Counted from the first letter of the stretch, positions 1-9,797 are shown. The stretch is 62,444 nucleotides of DNA from Streptomyces sp. NRRL B-24484 (GCF_000717715.1 NZ_JOAI01000075.1:1-62444); one strand, 5' to 3'. The notes: a model not told the origin generated them from the sequence alone. Numbers and translations: made by a program.

Positions 1-94
1 CGGCATGAGCTTTTTGAGCCACACCCGGCGCCCCTGGGTCTCCCGATCGTACGAATGACCGGACCGAACCCACGCACGAAGGTAAGGAGCCTTT

Positions 95-874
95 TCAGCG
101 GTGCAGCTCCAGGGTGCGGACCGCCTTGGCTGCTGACGTCAGCCAGTTCGGACTGCAGCGTGCGTGTCGGAAGATCCTCCAGCGCTTCACGGTGGCCACG
201 CCGCGTTCGACGGGGTAGCGGAGCCGGGCGTGGGCTCGGTTCAGCGATCTCTGCCCGGCTGTGAGTTCTCCGCGAGGCGGGCGCCTCTTGGCTACAGCGA
301 ACGTTCCGCCGGCGCCGGTGTACGCCAGGTCGGCCAGGGCGGGGGTGCGGAGCCGGACGCAGGTCCTCACGATGCGGTGGGTGCGGGCGGCGGTCAGATC
401 GTGGGTGCGGCCAGGCAGCGCCCGTGAGATCCAGACGAGCCCGCCCGTCGGGACGGTGATGACCTGCAGGTTCACGCCGTGGCGGTGGTGCTTTCCGGAG
501 TAGTCGGCCCGGCTGTCGCCGACGCGGTCGCACTCCACGAGGGTGCCGTCGACCAGCACGTACTCCGGGTCGGCGTCGCGCAGGGCCCGGGTCAGGCCGG
601 GTGCCTTCCGGGCGAGCAGGTCGGTGACCTGGTGGACGTAGGCGTGCGCGGTGCCGACGCTGATCCGGAAGCCGGCGGCGATCTGGGCGAGGGTGTCGTG
701 CTTGCGCAGGTACACCAGCGCGACCAGGGCTCGCTGGGCGGGCCGGAGCTTGCACCGGCGGTCACCCTCCCGGGTGACGATCGGCATCGTGACCCACTCA
801 ACGAGCGCATGCGGCAGGTCCAGTGCGGCAGGACAAGTGACCAACGAGGCTCCCTGGCTGGTTGCTTGAGACAT
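95..874 (-). CDS. IS5-family DDE transposase (HTH plus DDE_4 type)
   Basis: A 259-residue transposase that would catalyse cut-and-paste movement of the surrounding element. The N-terminal third is a helix-turn-helix ([20 protein letters not shown]) with the [20 protein letters not shown] segment typical of this transposase group. The acidic triad can be placed: Asp in [11 protein letters not shown], Asp in ALADLAYTG, and Glu in [13 protein letters not shown]. Length is normal for the group and no frameshift is visible, so the gene looks functional. The start is the ATG at 874, in the loop of a long inverted repeat (843-908). A truncated relative lies at 9318-9700. Confidence 0.88.
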   Translation of the reverse strand: MSQATSQGASLVTCPAALDLPHALVEWVTMPIVTREGDRRCKLRPAQRALVALVYLRKHDTLAQIAAGFRISVGTAHAYVHQVTDLLARKAPGLTRALRDADPEYVLVDGTLVECDRVGDSRADYSGKHHRHGVNLQVITVPTGGLVWISRALPGRTHDLTAARTHRIVRTCVRLRTPALADLAYTGAGGTFAVAKRRPPRGELTAGQRSLNRAHARLRYPVERGVATVKRWRIFRHARCSPNWLTSAAKAVRTLELHR

Positions 875-908
875 GAGACATCTCGCTCAACCGCCCGGGA
901 GCCTCGTT
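843..908. promoter_or_regulatory. Inverted repeat enclosing the transposase start codon
   Basis: AACGAGGCTCCC (843-854) is exactly complementary to GGGAGCCTCGTT (897-908), and the ATG of the transposase (872-874) lies in the loop. In an mRNA that enters from outside the element the stem would sequester the start codon. This is a known way for insertion sequences to avoid expression by read-through. A weaker stem of the same design precedes the related transposase fragment near 9250-9310. Confidence 0.5.
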
Positions 909-971
909 CGTTATGCGCTCACGCCGACCGTCCGGCCGTCACCCGATCGGTGCCCGCCCTGAAAAGGCTCA

Positions 972-1268
972 GTGCTTCCTGACGTAGGTCTGCGGCCGTT
1001 CGAACCAGCGGTGGTGCAGCAGTACCTCCGGTATCGGGAAGACGCGAAGGTACTGTCAGCGATCGGAGAGCATGTCGACGCCCAGGTCGGTCGGGTCACG
1101 ATGCGACTGCCCAGGGCTGTAGCCGAGGCCGCATTGGCAGCGTGGGAACGTGACGAACTCGGTGGGCAAACTCCCGAGACCCATGAGGAGTACCTCCTTC
1201 GTGACCAGGCGGCGGAACTTGCGCTGACCGTCCACAGTGGCTGCTGTGGTACATCCTGGCCTCGGTGA
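972..1268 (+). pseudogene. Truncated conserved Streptomyces protein next to the IS end
   Basis: The reading frame begins with a GTG two bases beyond the right repeat of the IS5 element, so its natural 5' end is probably lost. The middle (VTMRLPRAVAEAALAAWERD, then a PETHEEYLLRDQAAELAL segment) resembles a family of small actinobacterial proteins of unknown function in which a helix of this type is followed by an acidic stretch. The last 15 or so residues do not fit and run into the helicase remnant downstream. I read it as a gene cut by the IS on the left and by a deletion on the right. Confidence 0.4.
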
Positions 1269-2647
1269 AGGTGCTGTCCGAGGGTGTGGACACCTTCGAC
1301 TGCAACGCGGTGTTCTTCGCCGACGTGCGCGGCTCGATGGTCGACCTGGTCCAGGCCGTCGGCCGGGCGCTGCGGATGAAGCCGGGCAGCGGCAAGGTGG
1401 CCGCCATCGTGGTGCCCGTCCTGCTCGGCGCCGGCGAGAACGGCGACCAGCTGCTGACCTCCCGGGCATACGACGGGCTGAGCAAACTGCTCATGGCACT
1501 GCGCTCGCACGACGCGGCCGCCGTCGAGCGCCTGGCCCTGCCGCAGTCCGAGTCCCGGCCGCCGAGGGAGCCGAAGCACACCGGGGATCCGGACGAGTTC
1601 CGCTCCGCCGGCGGCCAGGCGCAGCTGCTGCAGTTCTCCACCCAGCGCGATCCGGCGGTGATCGCGGCGTTCGTGCGCACCCGAGTACTGGAGCCGGAGC
1701 GGGCCGAGTTCCGGCGGGGTCTGGAGGAGCTGCTGGCCTATCGGGAGAAGTTCGGCGACGTGAAGGTGCCGTACGCCTACGTCGCGCCGTCCGGGCACCG
1801 GCTGGGGGTATGGGTAGCCGACCAGCGCCGCTACAAGGCCGCCGACGTCCTTGACCCGGAACGGGTGAAGGAGCTGGACGAGCTGGGCATGGTCTGGTCG
1901 GCCTTCGACACGGCCTTCACCGACAACCTGACCGCGGTAGCCGGGTACGCGGCCGAGCACGGGCACGTCTGCCCGCCCGCGGACGCGGTGTGGGGCGGGC
2001 GGCTGGTCGGGACCATCCTGCGGCCGGTCGGGAACATCCTGAAGAACCTGTGCACCGCACAGCGGCGCACCGAGGCCCTCCAGCGCCGCGCCGAGGCCGG
2101 CGAGCAGGGACTCAGCTGGGCCGGGGCGCTGACCGCCGACCGCAAGGCTGCCCTGGACGCGATCGACCCTGGCTGGTGCCCGGCCTGGTCGGTGGAGTGG
2201 CAGCGGTGCTTCGCCCTGGCCTGGCGGCACGTGAAGAACGGCGGGACGCTGGCCGGCGCCGTGCCCGGCAGCATCGCCGTCCAGGGCGAAGACCTCGCCG
2301 GGTGGGGCCGCGCCCAGCAGGTCGGCTGGGACAAGCTGGGCCCGGCGCAGCAGTGGCTGTGCAAGCACGTCCTCGGCCTCACGCCGCCGGCCGCCGAGCA
2401 GCGGCCGGCCCCGAAGGTGTCGCACGCGGAGAAGGAGCAGCGGAACCTGGCAGCGGCCGCGCAGTTCCGGGAGCGGGAAGGGCACCTGAACGTGCCGCGC
2501 AAGCACAAGGAGTGGCTGGTGCTGGCCGGCTGCACCACCGTGCAGATCAGCCTCGGCCTGTTCATCGCCAACAGCCGCAGCCGGCGCGCCAACGTTCCCG
2601 CCGCCCGTGCGGAGCGGCTCACCGAACTCGGCATGCGCTGGGAATAG
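1265..2647 (+). pseudogene. C-terminal remnant of a DEAD/DEAH helicase with helicase-associated (HA) repeats
   Basis: The first 60 residues match the end of a superfamily 2 helicase core: SEGVDTFDCNAVFFADVRGS (motif V region), then QAVGRALRMKPG (motif VI, with the arginine finger region). The Walker A and DEAH motifs are absent; the upstream sequence belongs to something else. The rest has repeated helicase-associated modules with FGDVKVP and GHLNVPRKHKEW signatures and conserved tryptophans (WCPAWSVEWQRCF). Without motor motifs it cannot unwind nucleic acid. The frame stays open upstream to about 1205, consistent with a deletion joint rather than a real start. A related HA segment is at 45950-46505. 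Confidence 0.72.
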
Positions 2648-2775
2648 AAGGGGTGCCGGACACCGGCCAGGGCGGCAAGCTACCGAGCCTGTCGCCCCCG
2701 CCGGGCCCTTCTCCCCCGGCGTCCGGCGGCGAAACAACGGCGCCCGACCGACAAGGCCAGCAAGGGGCCGCCGGG

Positions 2776-3192
2776 TCAGTACCCCTCGCGCACCTCAAAG
2801 ACGCCGCTGTCCCAGTACACGGACGGCTCGTCGGCCCCGCTCGGCCAGTCGCTCTGCAGATGGCGGCGGCCGTATCCGAGGGCCCCGGCCCGGTGCGGGC
2901 TCAACCGCCCCGCCATCAGGTCGTCCGCCTCGGCGTCCGTGATCGGCAGCACGGTCCGGTACTGCGCATCCCGTGAGGCGACCCAGTCGACGTACTCGGT
3001 GAAAACGCTCACAAAGGCCTGCGAACAGAGGCCGCAGCGCTGAACGGAGACGATGAAGTGCGAGTCGTCCTGAATCATCCTCTCGACCCGGACCCCGGTG
3101 TGACTCTGGTGATGCGCCCGCGCCACCACGGCGTCCTCGGCGCAACACGCCGCGCACCCGAAACCCGCGGCCCCCGTCACGTCGCCCCCCAT
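2776..3192 (-). CDS. Hypothetical protein with paired CxxC motifs
   Basis: A roughly 138-residue protein if the ATG at 3192 is used; an ATG at 3222 adds ten residues and is also possible. It contains CAACC near the N-terminus and CGLCSQAF in the middle, spaced as a possible metal-binding pair, followed by FTEYVDWVASRDAQYRTVLP and an acidic, arginine-containing C-terminus. I do not recognise the family. The frame stays open upstream into an unrelated remnant (3385-3561), so the start is inferred from composition and similarity break rather than from a clear ribosome site. Confidence 0.5.
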   Translation of the reverse strand: MGGDVTGAAGFGCAACCAEDAVVARAHHQSHTGVRVERMIQDDSHFIVSVQRCGLCSQAFVSVFTEYVDWVASRDAQYRTVLPITDAEADDLMAGRLSPHRAGALGYGRRHLQSDWPSGADEPSVYWDSGVFEVREGY

Positions 3193-3384
3193 GATCACGC
3201 CCCCTTCGACAGTGGGCCACATGCTACTCAGGCCCTCCATGCCGACCTCCGCAGTCCTTCCCGCGGCTGCTGAAGGTCCTGGTCGGCACGGCGGTGGCCG
3301 GGGTGCGTGGCTGGCTGCCGAAGAGAACCCGACCGTCGCCACCAGGATCGAGGATCCGGTGCCGCTCCGCCCGGCGGTCGGCAC

Positions 3385-3561
3385 GCTGACCTTGTTCCGT
3401 ACCTGGCGAAGCTCGCCGAGCATTGTGCCGAGCGTCGCAGTGGCGTGCTTCGGCTTCAGGGTCGCGTGGGCGGCGGCCTCCACCGCTTTGATCGCCTCGC
3501 TGTAGGCCCGGACCGAGTCCGGCTTGAGAGCGTACGCAGCTTTCTGCACGGCCTGAAGGTG
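3385..3561 (-). pseudogene. Remnant resembling the C-terminal region of an abortive-infection (AbiTii-like) protein
   Basis: The segment VRAYSEAIKAVEAAAHATLK, then ATATLGTMLGELR, matches the pattern of a helical domain found in AbiTii/AbiJ-type and related defence proteins, where an AIKAVE helix is followed by NKATLGKMLG. Only about 60 residues remain and the flanks are unrelated. It is too short to act. The assignment rests on remembered motif similarity and is uncertain. Confidence 0.3.
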
Positions 3562-3598
3562 CTGGGAGGCGGAGCCCCGATCGGGCCGCTGATGATCT

Positions 3599-4092
3599 TC
3601 AGGGAGACCAGCCGAGATCCTCCGCTGCGGCGAGGACGCGATTCGCGATTCCCTTCCGGTCCCATAGTGCGGCTTCGTGGACATGCGAGTGCCCGGCGCC
3701 CTTTATCACCTCGCCGTACACGCCGGTCAGTGCGTTCCCCTTCTGCCGCCGGCCGTTGTGCAGCGGCATCAGCCGATCAGCCAACAGCACCGGGTCGTGC
3801 TGCGCCCGGACCGAGACAATGGCCGGGACCAGTTGGCATATGGCCGCGTACTCCGCGTTGTTCCACGCGTAGTCCGGGCACGCGAGCGCCACCATGAGGT
3901 CCGTCTCCAACCCCCGGTGCGCGGCAGCCCACAGCAACACCGTCCCGCCATGACTGTGCGCGAAGGCCGCCTGCAGTCGTCCGGTGCCATCCGGCCTGTT
4001 CGCCCACCACCACAGCGCCTTCCCTGCGATCTCCCGCTGGTACTGCTTCAGGCTCCCGGACCATTCGAAGCCGTCGTCGCCGTCGTAGGGTC
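3599..4092 (-). pseudogene. C-terminal part of an alpha/beta hydrolase cut by IS256
   Basis: About 160 residues remain, ending with a normal stop at 3599. AFAHSHGGTVLLWAA matches the nucleophile elbow of esterase-like alpha/beta hydrolases (GHSHGG with Ser as nucleophile). A later GAGHSHVHE supplies a plausible catalytic histidine, and NRVLAAAEDLGW ends the protein. The N-terminal half is missing because the coding strand runs straight into the inverted repeat of the IS256 element at 4093. No matching N-terminal half is found beyond the element at 5284, so a deletion followed or accompanied the insertion. Confidence 0.55.
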
Positions 4093-5284
4093 GTGTCCCG
4101 TGAAGTGGTGTAGTGGTCGTGCGCCAACAGTCATGAAACCGGCGGGAGTTCGTCGCGGGTGCGCTCGCCGGGGTAGATCTGGTCCATGCTGGCCTCAGGC
4201 AGGTAGCGGCGAGGGAAGGCGATCCATTCGTCGTGCATCTCGAACAGCACGGCGGTGACCAGCCGCAGGAGCGCGTCGTCGTTGGGGAAGACCTGGACGA
4301 CATCGGTGCGGCGTTCGATCTCGCGGTTGATCCGTTCCTCTTCTTCCAATGTCGCTCGGGGAAGGCCGCGAAGGCGGTCAGGTCGTCCTTGGCCTCCAGC
4401 AGCATCGCTTTGACCTTGGGGAACTGCTTGCCCAGCATCTCGGCGACGGTGTCCAGCTGGGCCCGGACCGCGGCCTCTGCCGGCTGGGCGAAGATCGTGC
4501 GGATCGTCGCGGCCACCATCTCACCGGCCTCCTTCGGGATCACCGCGAAGGCGTTCCTCAGGAAGTGAACGCGACAGCGCTGGTAGGCGGCGCCGAGCAT
4601 GACCTTGCGGATCGCCTTGACCAGACCGCTGTGGTGATCGCCGATGACCAGCCGGACCCCGGTCAGCCCGCGTTCGCGCAACGAGCGCAGGACCTCGGTC
4701 CGGAACATCTCGGTCTCGCTGTCGCCCACCATCAGGCCGAGCACTTCCCGGCCGCCGTCCTCGGTGATGCCGGTGGCGACCACCACGGCCCGGAGACGAT
4801 TTGGTGGTTCACCCGCGCCTTGCAGTAGGCCGCGTCCAAGTAGACGTAGGGGAAGCGGGTGTGGCCCAGGGGGCGGTCGCGGAAGGCGGTGAGCTGTTCG
4901 TCCAGGTCGGCGCAGATCCGGGAGACCTCGCTCTTGGAGATGTCGGTGTCCGCGCCGAGGGCCTTGACCAGGTCGTCGACCGAGCGGGTGGACACGCCCA
5001 GGACGTAGGCCTCCATGATGACCGCGTAGAGCGCCTGGTCGACGCCGATCCGGGCGGTGGCCTCGGCCTCGATCAGCTCCTGGAGCATCCGCTGGGCGAC
5101 AGCCCTGATCAACTCGATTCCGTCCGCCGTACGCAGCGACTCCATGAGGCGGAGTAGGTCAGGCTGGGACAAGGCCATCGCGCACCCCTCACTCAACGAA
5201 CCTTCCTGCTCGGAGAGTTGCGCGATGGCTCCTTCATGACCAGGGGTTACACCAAGATCCCTGCTACACCACTCCACGGGACGC
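4093..5284. mobile_element. IS256-family insertion sequence, decayed
   Basis: Imperfect inverted repeats of about 21 bp mark the ends: GTGTCCCGTGAAGTGGTGTA beginning at 4093, and the complement of GCGTCCCGTGGAGTGGTGTA at the right end (5264-5284). Two mismatches are visible. The enclosed transposase is broken (see next entry), so the element can no longer move itself. It separates a hydrolase remnant (3599-4092) from an IS5 fragment (5399-5881). Confidence 0.75.
4131..5178 (-). pseudogene. IS256-family transposase, frameshifted and deleted
   Basis: Three reading frames together give a recognisable IS256 (Transposase_mut) protein. The first part, from the ATG at 5178, carries IELIRAVAQRMLQELIEAEA and the first catalytic Asp in VYLDAAYCKARVN. 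Near 4795 one C appears lost in the VSRAVVVAT region, moving the frame. The second part holds the second Asp (LVIGDHHSGLVKAI) and the [10 protein letters not shown] helix. Near 4350 about 20 bases are missing, deleting the IWSTNPL segment just before the catalytic-glutamate helix [17 protein letters not shown]. The protein ends at 4131. It is inactive as it stands. Confidence 0.85.
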
Positions 5285-5398
5285 CATCCGGCAGGCTCCG
5301 CCGCCTGGCCTCAAAAGGGGCTTCTCCGCAGTGGTCAAAGCCGCTCGGATCCGGGCGCAACTGATCGACCTGCTGGCGGAGGTGGTGCGGGAGGTGAG

Positions 5399-5881
5399 GC
5401 GCTCGGCCGCTCGCGCGGCGGCTTCACCACCAAGATCCACCTGAGTGCAGACGGCCGCTGCCGGGTGCTGTCGCTGGTCATCACGCCCGGACAACGTGCC
5501 GACTGCACCCAGTTCGAGTCGGTCATGGAGAAGATCCGCGTGCCGAGGGCGACGACCGGGCGGCCCCGCACGAAGCCGGACAGTGTCAGCGCAGACAAGG
5601 GCTACAGCAATCGCCGGACCCGCCGCTACCTGCGCAGACGCGGAATCCGGCACGTCATCCCGGAGAAGGCCGACCAAGCCGCCAACCGGATCCGACGCGG
5701 GAAAGCCGGCGGTCGACCGCCCGGCTTCGACAAGGAGCGCTACAAGAAGCGCAACACCGTCGAGCGGGCGATCAACAAGCTGAAGACCTTCCGCGCGGTC
5801 GCCACCAGGTTCGACAAGCGCGGATACGTCCACCTCGGAACGGTCACCACAGCCGCGCTCATCATCTGGCTCCGCTCGTGA
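5399..5881 (+). pseudogene. IS5-family transposase, C-terminal half
   Basis: Residues LGRSRGGFTTKIHLSADGRC, VLSLVITPGQRADCTQFE, VSADKGYSNRRTRRYLRRRG and NTVERAINKLKTFRAVATRF follow the DDE_Tnp_1 part of IS5-type transposases. They include the second Asp (ADKGYS) and the final Glu (VERAINKLK). The N-terminal half with the helix-turn-helix and first Asp is missing. The sequence just upstream (5330-5398) is a different frame with an apparent DNA-invertase-like or linker sequence I cannot place. A more decayed relative lies at 55674-55960. Confidence 0.75.
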
Positions 5882-6037
5882 TCGCCAGGACACTGCCTAG
5901 GGCCGGACGCCCGCCCGACACCGCCCGGTGAGGGAGCACCGCGATACGCCAGGTGTGCCCCGGCGAGCGACTTGGTATCGGCGACTGCTTGTGGGCGTAC
6001 TGCTCGGGATCGGCTGGACAGGCCCGCACATGTGTGG

Positions 6038-6565
6038 TCAGGATGCCTCAACGGCCGTGCGCGCCGCATCAACAAATCGTCCCAGACACTGCAGGTAGGC
6101 GCTCTGCGCCGCGTCGAACCGATCGCGGGCGTCGGCGTCACCGCAGGTGAGGCGCCACAGGTGCCGGTTGGCCATTTGCGCCGCATTGAGGACGGCCTGG
6201 GCAGCTTCGGCTGTAGCGGACGGCCCTTCCAAGACAACGACACGGACGCTGTGCGTGAGAGGGTCGTAGGCTTCACGCAACTCGGAGCGCAGGTGTTCCA
6301 GGCGCGCCAGTTGCTGGTCTGGATCCGGGATCTGATGGAATGCGTCCCCAACCCTTCGGTACAACTCGCCCGTGACGTGGGCACGATCCATCAGCTCCAG
6401 GTACGCAGCCCGCCGCAGCTCCCGCACCCGCTCCCGGTGCTGGGCCTATACCGACGATTCAGCCTGGACCCGCGCAGCCCGCACGTTCCCCAGATTGGTT
6501 ACCCAGCTCGCGAACACAGCTGTGCCACCGGTCAAAGCCGCGACCCACATAGCGCTGTCCCCCAC
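6038..6565 (-). pseudogene. Small membrane-anchored helical protein with an in-frame stop
   Basis: A common Streptomyces protein of unknown function is recognisable: an N-terminal hydrophobic helix (MWVAALTGGTAVFASWVTN), an RAARVQAE turn, then a long helical domain (RVRELRRAAYLELMDRAHVT). A TAG at 6446-6448 stands where relatives have a glutamine codon (CAG), between AESSV and AQHRERV. It is a single C-to-T change on the coding strand. The downstream 129 codons remain intact, suggesting a recent loss. The start is the GTG at 6565 or the ATG at 6550. Either a true nonsense mutation or a base-call error. Confidence 0.6.
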
Positions 6566-6627
6566 ACCGCTCAGTGTTGGCCAGGGCCTGGCTCCTGTCG
6601 AGAGCGCCTTGGGCCCAACAGCCACCC

Positions 6628-9027
6628 TCAGCCGCGCGCCCGGGGCCATTTGTCCCGCAGCCACGCCAGGTCGGTCTCGGCGCGGGTGCGGGCCGCCTGT
6701 TCGCGGGTGAAGACGGCTTTCGTCTTGGTCAGGACCAGGACGTAGGGACGTCCCTGGCGCCGGGTGGTGTGGGAGACGGGCAGGCCGGCCTGGTCGATGC
6801 GGCTGTGGAGGTGGCGGCGTCCGTCCTTCGCGAGCGGCCACTCCATGACGTGGCGGGTACGGGAGGTGAGGAAGGCGTCCAAGTCGGGGCAGAGTCCGCA
6901 GACAGTCCGGCATGCCCCGGCCGGGGTGAGGGACCAGTCGTCGGCCGCGCGCACCGGGCGGGTGAGGGCTGCGGTGAGCCGGTCCTCGCAGTGGTCGGCG
7001 AGGGTCTGGAAGGCGCGGGCGGCGGGTGCGCCATCGTGGACGGTTGTCTGGTGGCGGGCCGCTGTGCGCAGGGCGGGGAGCAGGCATTCCAGGGCGGTGT
7101 CCGGCAGGCCGCGCAGCGTGGCGGCGATGGTGTCGGCGGTCTCGGGCCCTGCCGCCTGCAGGACGCGGGCCATTGATGCGCCGAGCCCCTCCATTCCTGT
7201 GCGGCGCTCCTTCTCGCGGCCGATGCCGAGCCAGCTGGTGAGCTGCTGCTCGACTGCTTGCCAGGCGCCCTCGGCCAGCGGCGAGGACATCGCGTCCCCA
7301 TCGCCGTCGGCGGCCTGCAGCGCGGTGCACAGGCCGGGCAGCGATTCGAGCCACGCCGCGCGGTCGGCCCCGGTGTACGCGCCAACTGTGCCGAACCAGC
7401 TGCTGACGGCCCCGCGGGCCCACGTCCGTCCGTACCGCGCGGCCGCTGCCGCGAGACCCGGGGCGTGCCGCTCGCCCAGGGTCTCCACCCCGAAAGGCGA
7501 GAGGAGCATCGTGGCAGTGTCCGCTTCCCGAAGTCCCACCGCGACGGGCAGGGCGGCGGCGAGGAGCCCCGCGGCCGCCTCGCCCGAACCGTGGTGCCTC
7601 CAGAACGGGGCGAGCGACCGGGCGAGCGTGCGCGCCTGGTCGAGGTCTCCGGCATCCAGGTGGCCTTGAAGTTCCCGCAGTGCGCCCTCGGAGCCAGCCT
7701 CGGCGCGGGCCGTGAACGAGCGCTGCCGGGGCCACAGGACCACGGCGGCCCGCCGGTACCAGCGGTCGAGGGTGTTGCCGTAGTTGCCCATGTAGCCCTC
7801 GTACTCGGACTGGTAGGGCGGCAGGTCCTTGTTCTCGGTGGTGGCGCACACCTCGGCGTACGCGACGGGCAGGTTGATCTGCTCACCGCCGGTGCCGTCC
7901 GGGCGGGTCCACCAGCTCAGCGTGATCTCGTCGTCGATCAGCTCGTTCAGTTCGTAGTTCGAGAAGTCGCCGCTGCGGCGGCGCTCGGTACCGGGTTCCC
8001 CGTCGGGGTCCAGGAGGCATTCACCCTCGCACTCCTCGTCCTCGCAGTCGTCGTAGTGCTCGACCTCGCCGTAGTAGTCGTAGCGATCGTACGGAGCATG
8101 CGCGTCCCAGGTCTCCTTCACCTCGGCCAACGCGAGGACCGCTTCGCAGTCCGCCTCTGCGGCGGCCTGGCGGAGCAGGGTGGTGCGGGTGGCGTCGGCT
8201 CCCTTGAGGCGGTCCCAATCCAGGCCGCGCTGGGTGTACTCGTGGTCGAGGAGGTACACGAGGCGGTTCGGGGGCACGGCCTTCTGGCGGCCGTAGGCGT
8301 AGCGCTCTTCGGCCGGCTTGGTGAAGTGTTCGGTCAGGCAGTGGGCCAGGTCGGGGACCGAGTCCCCGTCGTCTTCGCCGGCCGGGCGGATGCGTTCAGC
8401 GAGGAGGTTCATGGTGAGGGTGACGCGGTAGCCGGACTTGACGGGCTTGACCTCGTGCAGGCAGTCCGCGTAGAAGGCGGCGAAGGTCAGCTTCTCCCGG
8501 GACGTCTGGTGGACGACGCTGCGGCCGGCGTGCGAGACGACGAGTTCACCGCCGGTGTGATGCGAGGGCAGCGAGACGACCAGGGTGCCCACCATGGAGT
8601 CGTCCTTCTCGGAGTCCTGGTGCGGCAGGAAGAACTGGCCCTTGCCGTAGACGAGCAGTGCGTGCGGCTCGGCACGCAGGACGGTGGTGGGCGGCAGACC
8701 GAGCGCGGTACGGACACCGTCGAGGACGCCGTCCAGGGTGCGGTCCCAGTCAGTGCCGCCGAGCGTGATGCGGTCCGGGGTGATCTCCCAGGTGTCGCGG
8801 ACGCTGGTGTCGGACAGGGTCTGCTCGCCCCGGCCGAAGGATGCCTGCCGGGCCTGCGCGATCAGTTTCTTGGTGACCGGGGCACGCAGCGGCAGCGGCA
8901 GTTCCCCCACCCCGTCGACCTCGATGCGCAGCGCGCTGGCCGACATCTCAATACGGGTGCTGAAGTCCCCGCGCCGCTGTGCGTCGCCGAGCAGCTCCGC
9001 CAACTGCTTCCGCGCTCCGTGTCCCAT
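6628..9027 (-). CDS. Large 2OG-Fe(II) oxygenase family protein with a long uncharacterised C-terminal region
   Basis: About 799 residues from the ATG at 9027; 30 further upstream codons are open but lack family character. The N-terminal third looks like a prolyl-hydroxylase-type double-stranded beta helix. HALLVYGKGQFFLPHQDSEK supplies the metal His and Asp (HQD), MVGTLVVSLPSHHTGGELVV follows, LHEVKPV supplies the distal His, and GYRVTLTMNLL has the Arg expected to bind 2-oxoglutarate. An acidic stretch (YDDCEDEECEGECL) follows, then about 450 residues of alanine-rich helices without a family I know, with a few cysteines (CRTVCGLCPD) near the end. The oxygenase domain is seen; the substrate is unknown. 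The gene stands alone. Confidence 0.75.
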   Translation of the reverse strand: MGHGARKQLAELLGDAQRRGDFSTRIEMSASALRIEVDGVGELPLPLRAPVTKKLIAQARQASFGRGEQTLSDTSVRDTWEITPDRITLGGTDWDRTLDGVLDGVRTALGLPPTTVLRAEPHALLVYGKGQFFLPHQDSEKDDSMVGTLVVSLPSHHTGGELVVSHAGRSVVHQTSREKLTFAAFYADCLHEVKPVKSGYRVTLTMNLLAERIRPAGEDDGDSVPDLAHCLTEHFTKPAEERYAYGRQKAVPPNRLVYLLDHEYTQRGLDWDRLKGADATRTTLLRQAAAEADCEAVLALAEVKETWDAHAPYDRYDYYGEVEHYDDCEDEECEGECLLDPDGEPGTERRRSGDFSNYELNELIDDEITLSWWTRPDGTGGEQINLPVAYAEVCATTENKDLPPYQSEYEGYMGNYGNTLDRWYRRAAVVLWPRQRSFTARAEAGSEGALRELQGHLDAGDLDQARTLARSLAPFWRHHGSGEAAAGLLAAALPVAVGLREADTATMLLSPFGVETLGERHAPGLAAAAARYGRTWARGAVSSWFGTVGAYTGADRAAWLESLPGLCTALQAADGDGDAMSSPLAEGAWQAVEQQLTSWLGIGREKERRTGMEGLGASMARVLQAAGPETADTIAATLRGLPDTALECLLPALRTAARHQTTVHDGAPAARAFQTLADHCEDRLTAALTRPVRAADDWSLTPAGACRTVCGLCPDLDAFLTSRTRHVMEWPLAKDGRRHLHSRIDQAGLPVSHTTRRQGRPYVLVLTKTKAVFTREQAARTRAETDLAWLRDKWPRARG

Positions 9028-9317
9028 ACTGTTTCGTCCCCAGGGGTGCAGCGTGCCGTATGGCTGTCCCGGAAACACTAACGCCGCAGGCAGTCCTTGC
9101 TCCCGGGCTGTTGGCATGCGGCAAGGGTGAGTAGGCCGCGGTAGCGGATGGTGTGGACGCGTAGGTGTTCGCGTTGCTGGTGGTAGCGCCAGTGAACCTC
9201 TTTCATCCTGTCTCGGCAGGGTGAAATGGCTGGTCAGCGGGGTGGAGTAACAGGGCGAGGCTCCTGGTCGTTGCGCTGGCGTTCTCTACGCACCACGCTC
9301 TGACCGAGGAACCTCGC

Positions 9318-9700
9318 TTGGTTCCGTGTCCTGCCATGCTCGACGTCCCGCACGAGTTCGTTGAGCACGTCTCGTGGCTGATCTACCCCCGAAGGCGTGA
9401 ACTGCGTTCGCGTTGGCGGCGCTTGAGCTGCTTCAAGCAGACTCTGCTCACCCTGGCCCATCTGCGGAAGAACGAGACGCTTACGCAGGTCGGAGCCGGC
9501 TTCGGGGTCTCGGAGACGACCCCCGGGCGGTACGTCGACGAGACCCTCGAGCTTCTGGCCGCATGGGCCCCGGGTGTGCGCGAGGCGCTGGTGGGCCTGG
9601 GCGAGGACGACTTCGTGATCGTCGACGGCACCCTGATCCGACCGACCGGATCGCCGCCAATCCCAAAGGCGGAGAGCGGCGAGAGCCCGGATGCCGCCGG
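9318..9700 (+). pseudogene. Truncated IS5-family transposase (N-terminal part)
   Basis: Related to the transposase at 95-874: PAMLDVPHEFVEHVSWLIYP, LTLAHLRKNETLTQVGAGFG and FVIVDGTLIRP correspond to its start, helix-turn-helix and first catalytic Asp. The family sequence ends just after the first Asp near 9640; what follows is unrelated. GTG or TTG just after CCTCGC near 9318 would be the start. The preceding 80 bases contain a GAGG/CCTC stem like the one around the intact copy's start codon. Confidence 0.65.
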
Positions 9701-9797
9701 AGATGACAATGCATCACCACGCTCGGGCCCTGACTCGGTCGGCACACGCTAGGACGTCGACCTGTCCCCGAGGATGCGCCGGCCGACGCCACGGTGC

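Larger units (their letters stand above)
87..970. mobile_element. IS5-family insertion sequence, apparently complete
   Basis: A perfect 12-bp inverted repeat, GAGCCTTTTCAG at 87-98 and its complement at 959-970, brackets one transposase gene read on the minus strand. The transposase stop codon lies inside the left repeat, as in many compact elements. I see no clear target-site duplication: the flanks GTAAG and AGTGC differ. The true ends could therefore lie a few bases away, or the flanks have changed. The right end abuts a truncated gene at 972, so the insertion probably disrupted it. Confidence 0.8.

Noticed and set aside
911..2737. A 608-codon open frame on the minus strand opposite the helicase remnant
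   Set aside because: Its product is Pro/Gly/Arg/Ala-rich without family motifs; it mirrors the high-GC third positions of the plus-strand coding sequence.
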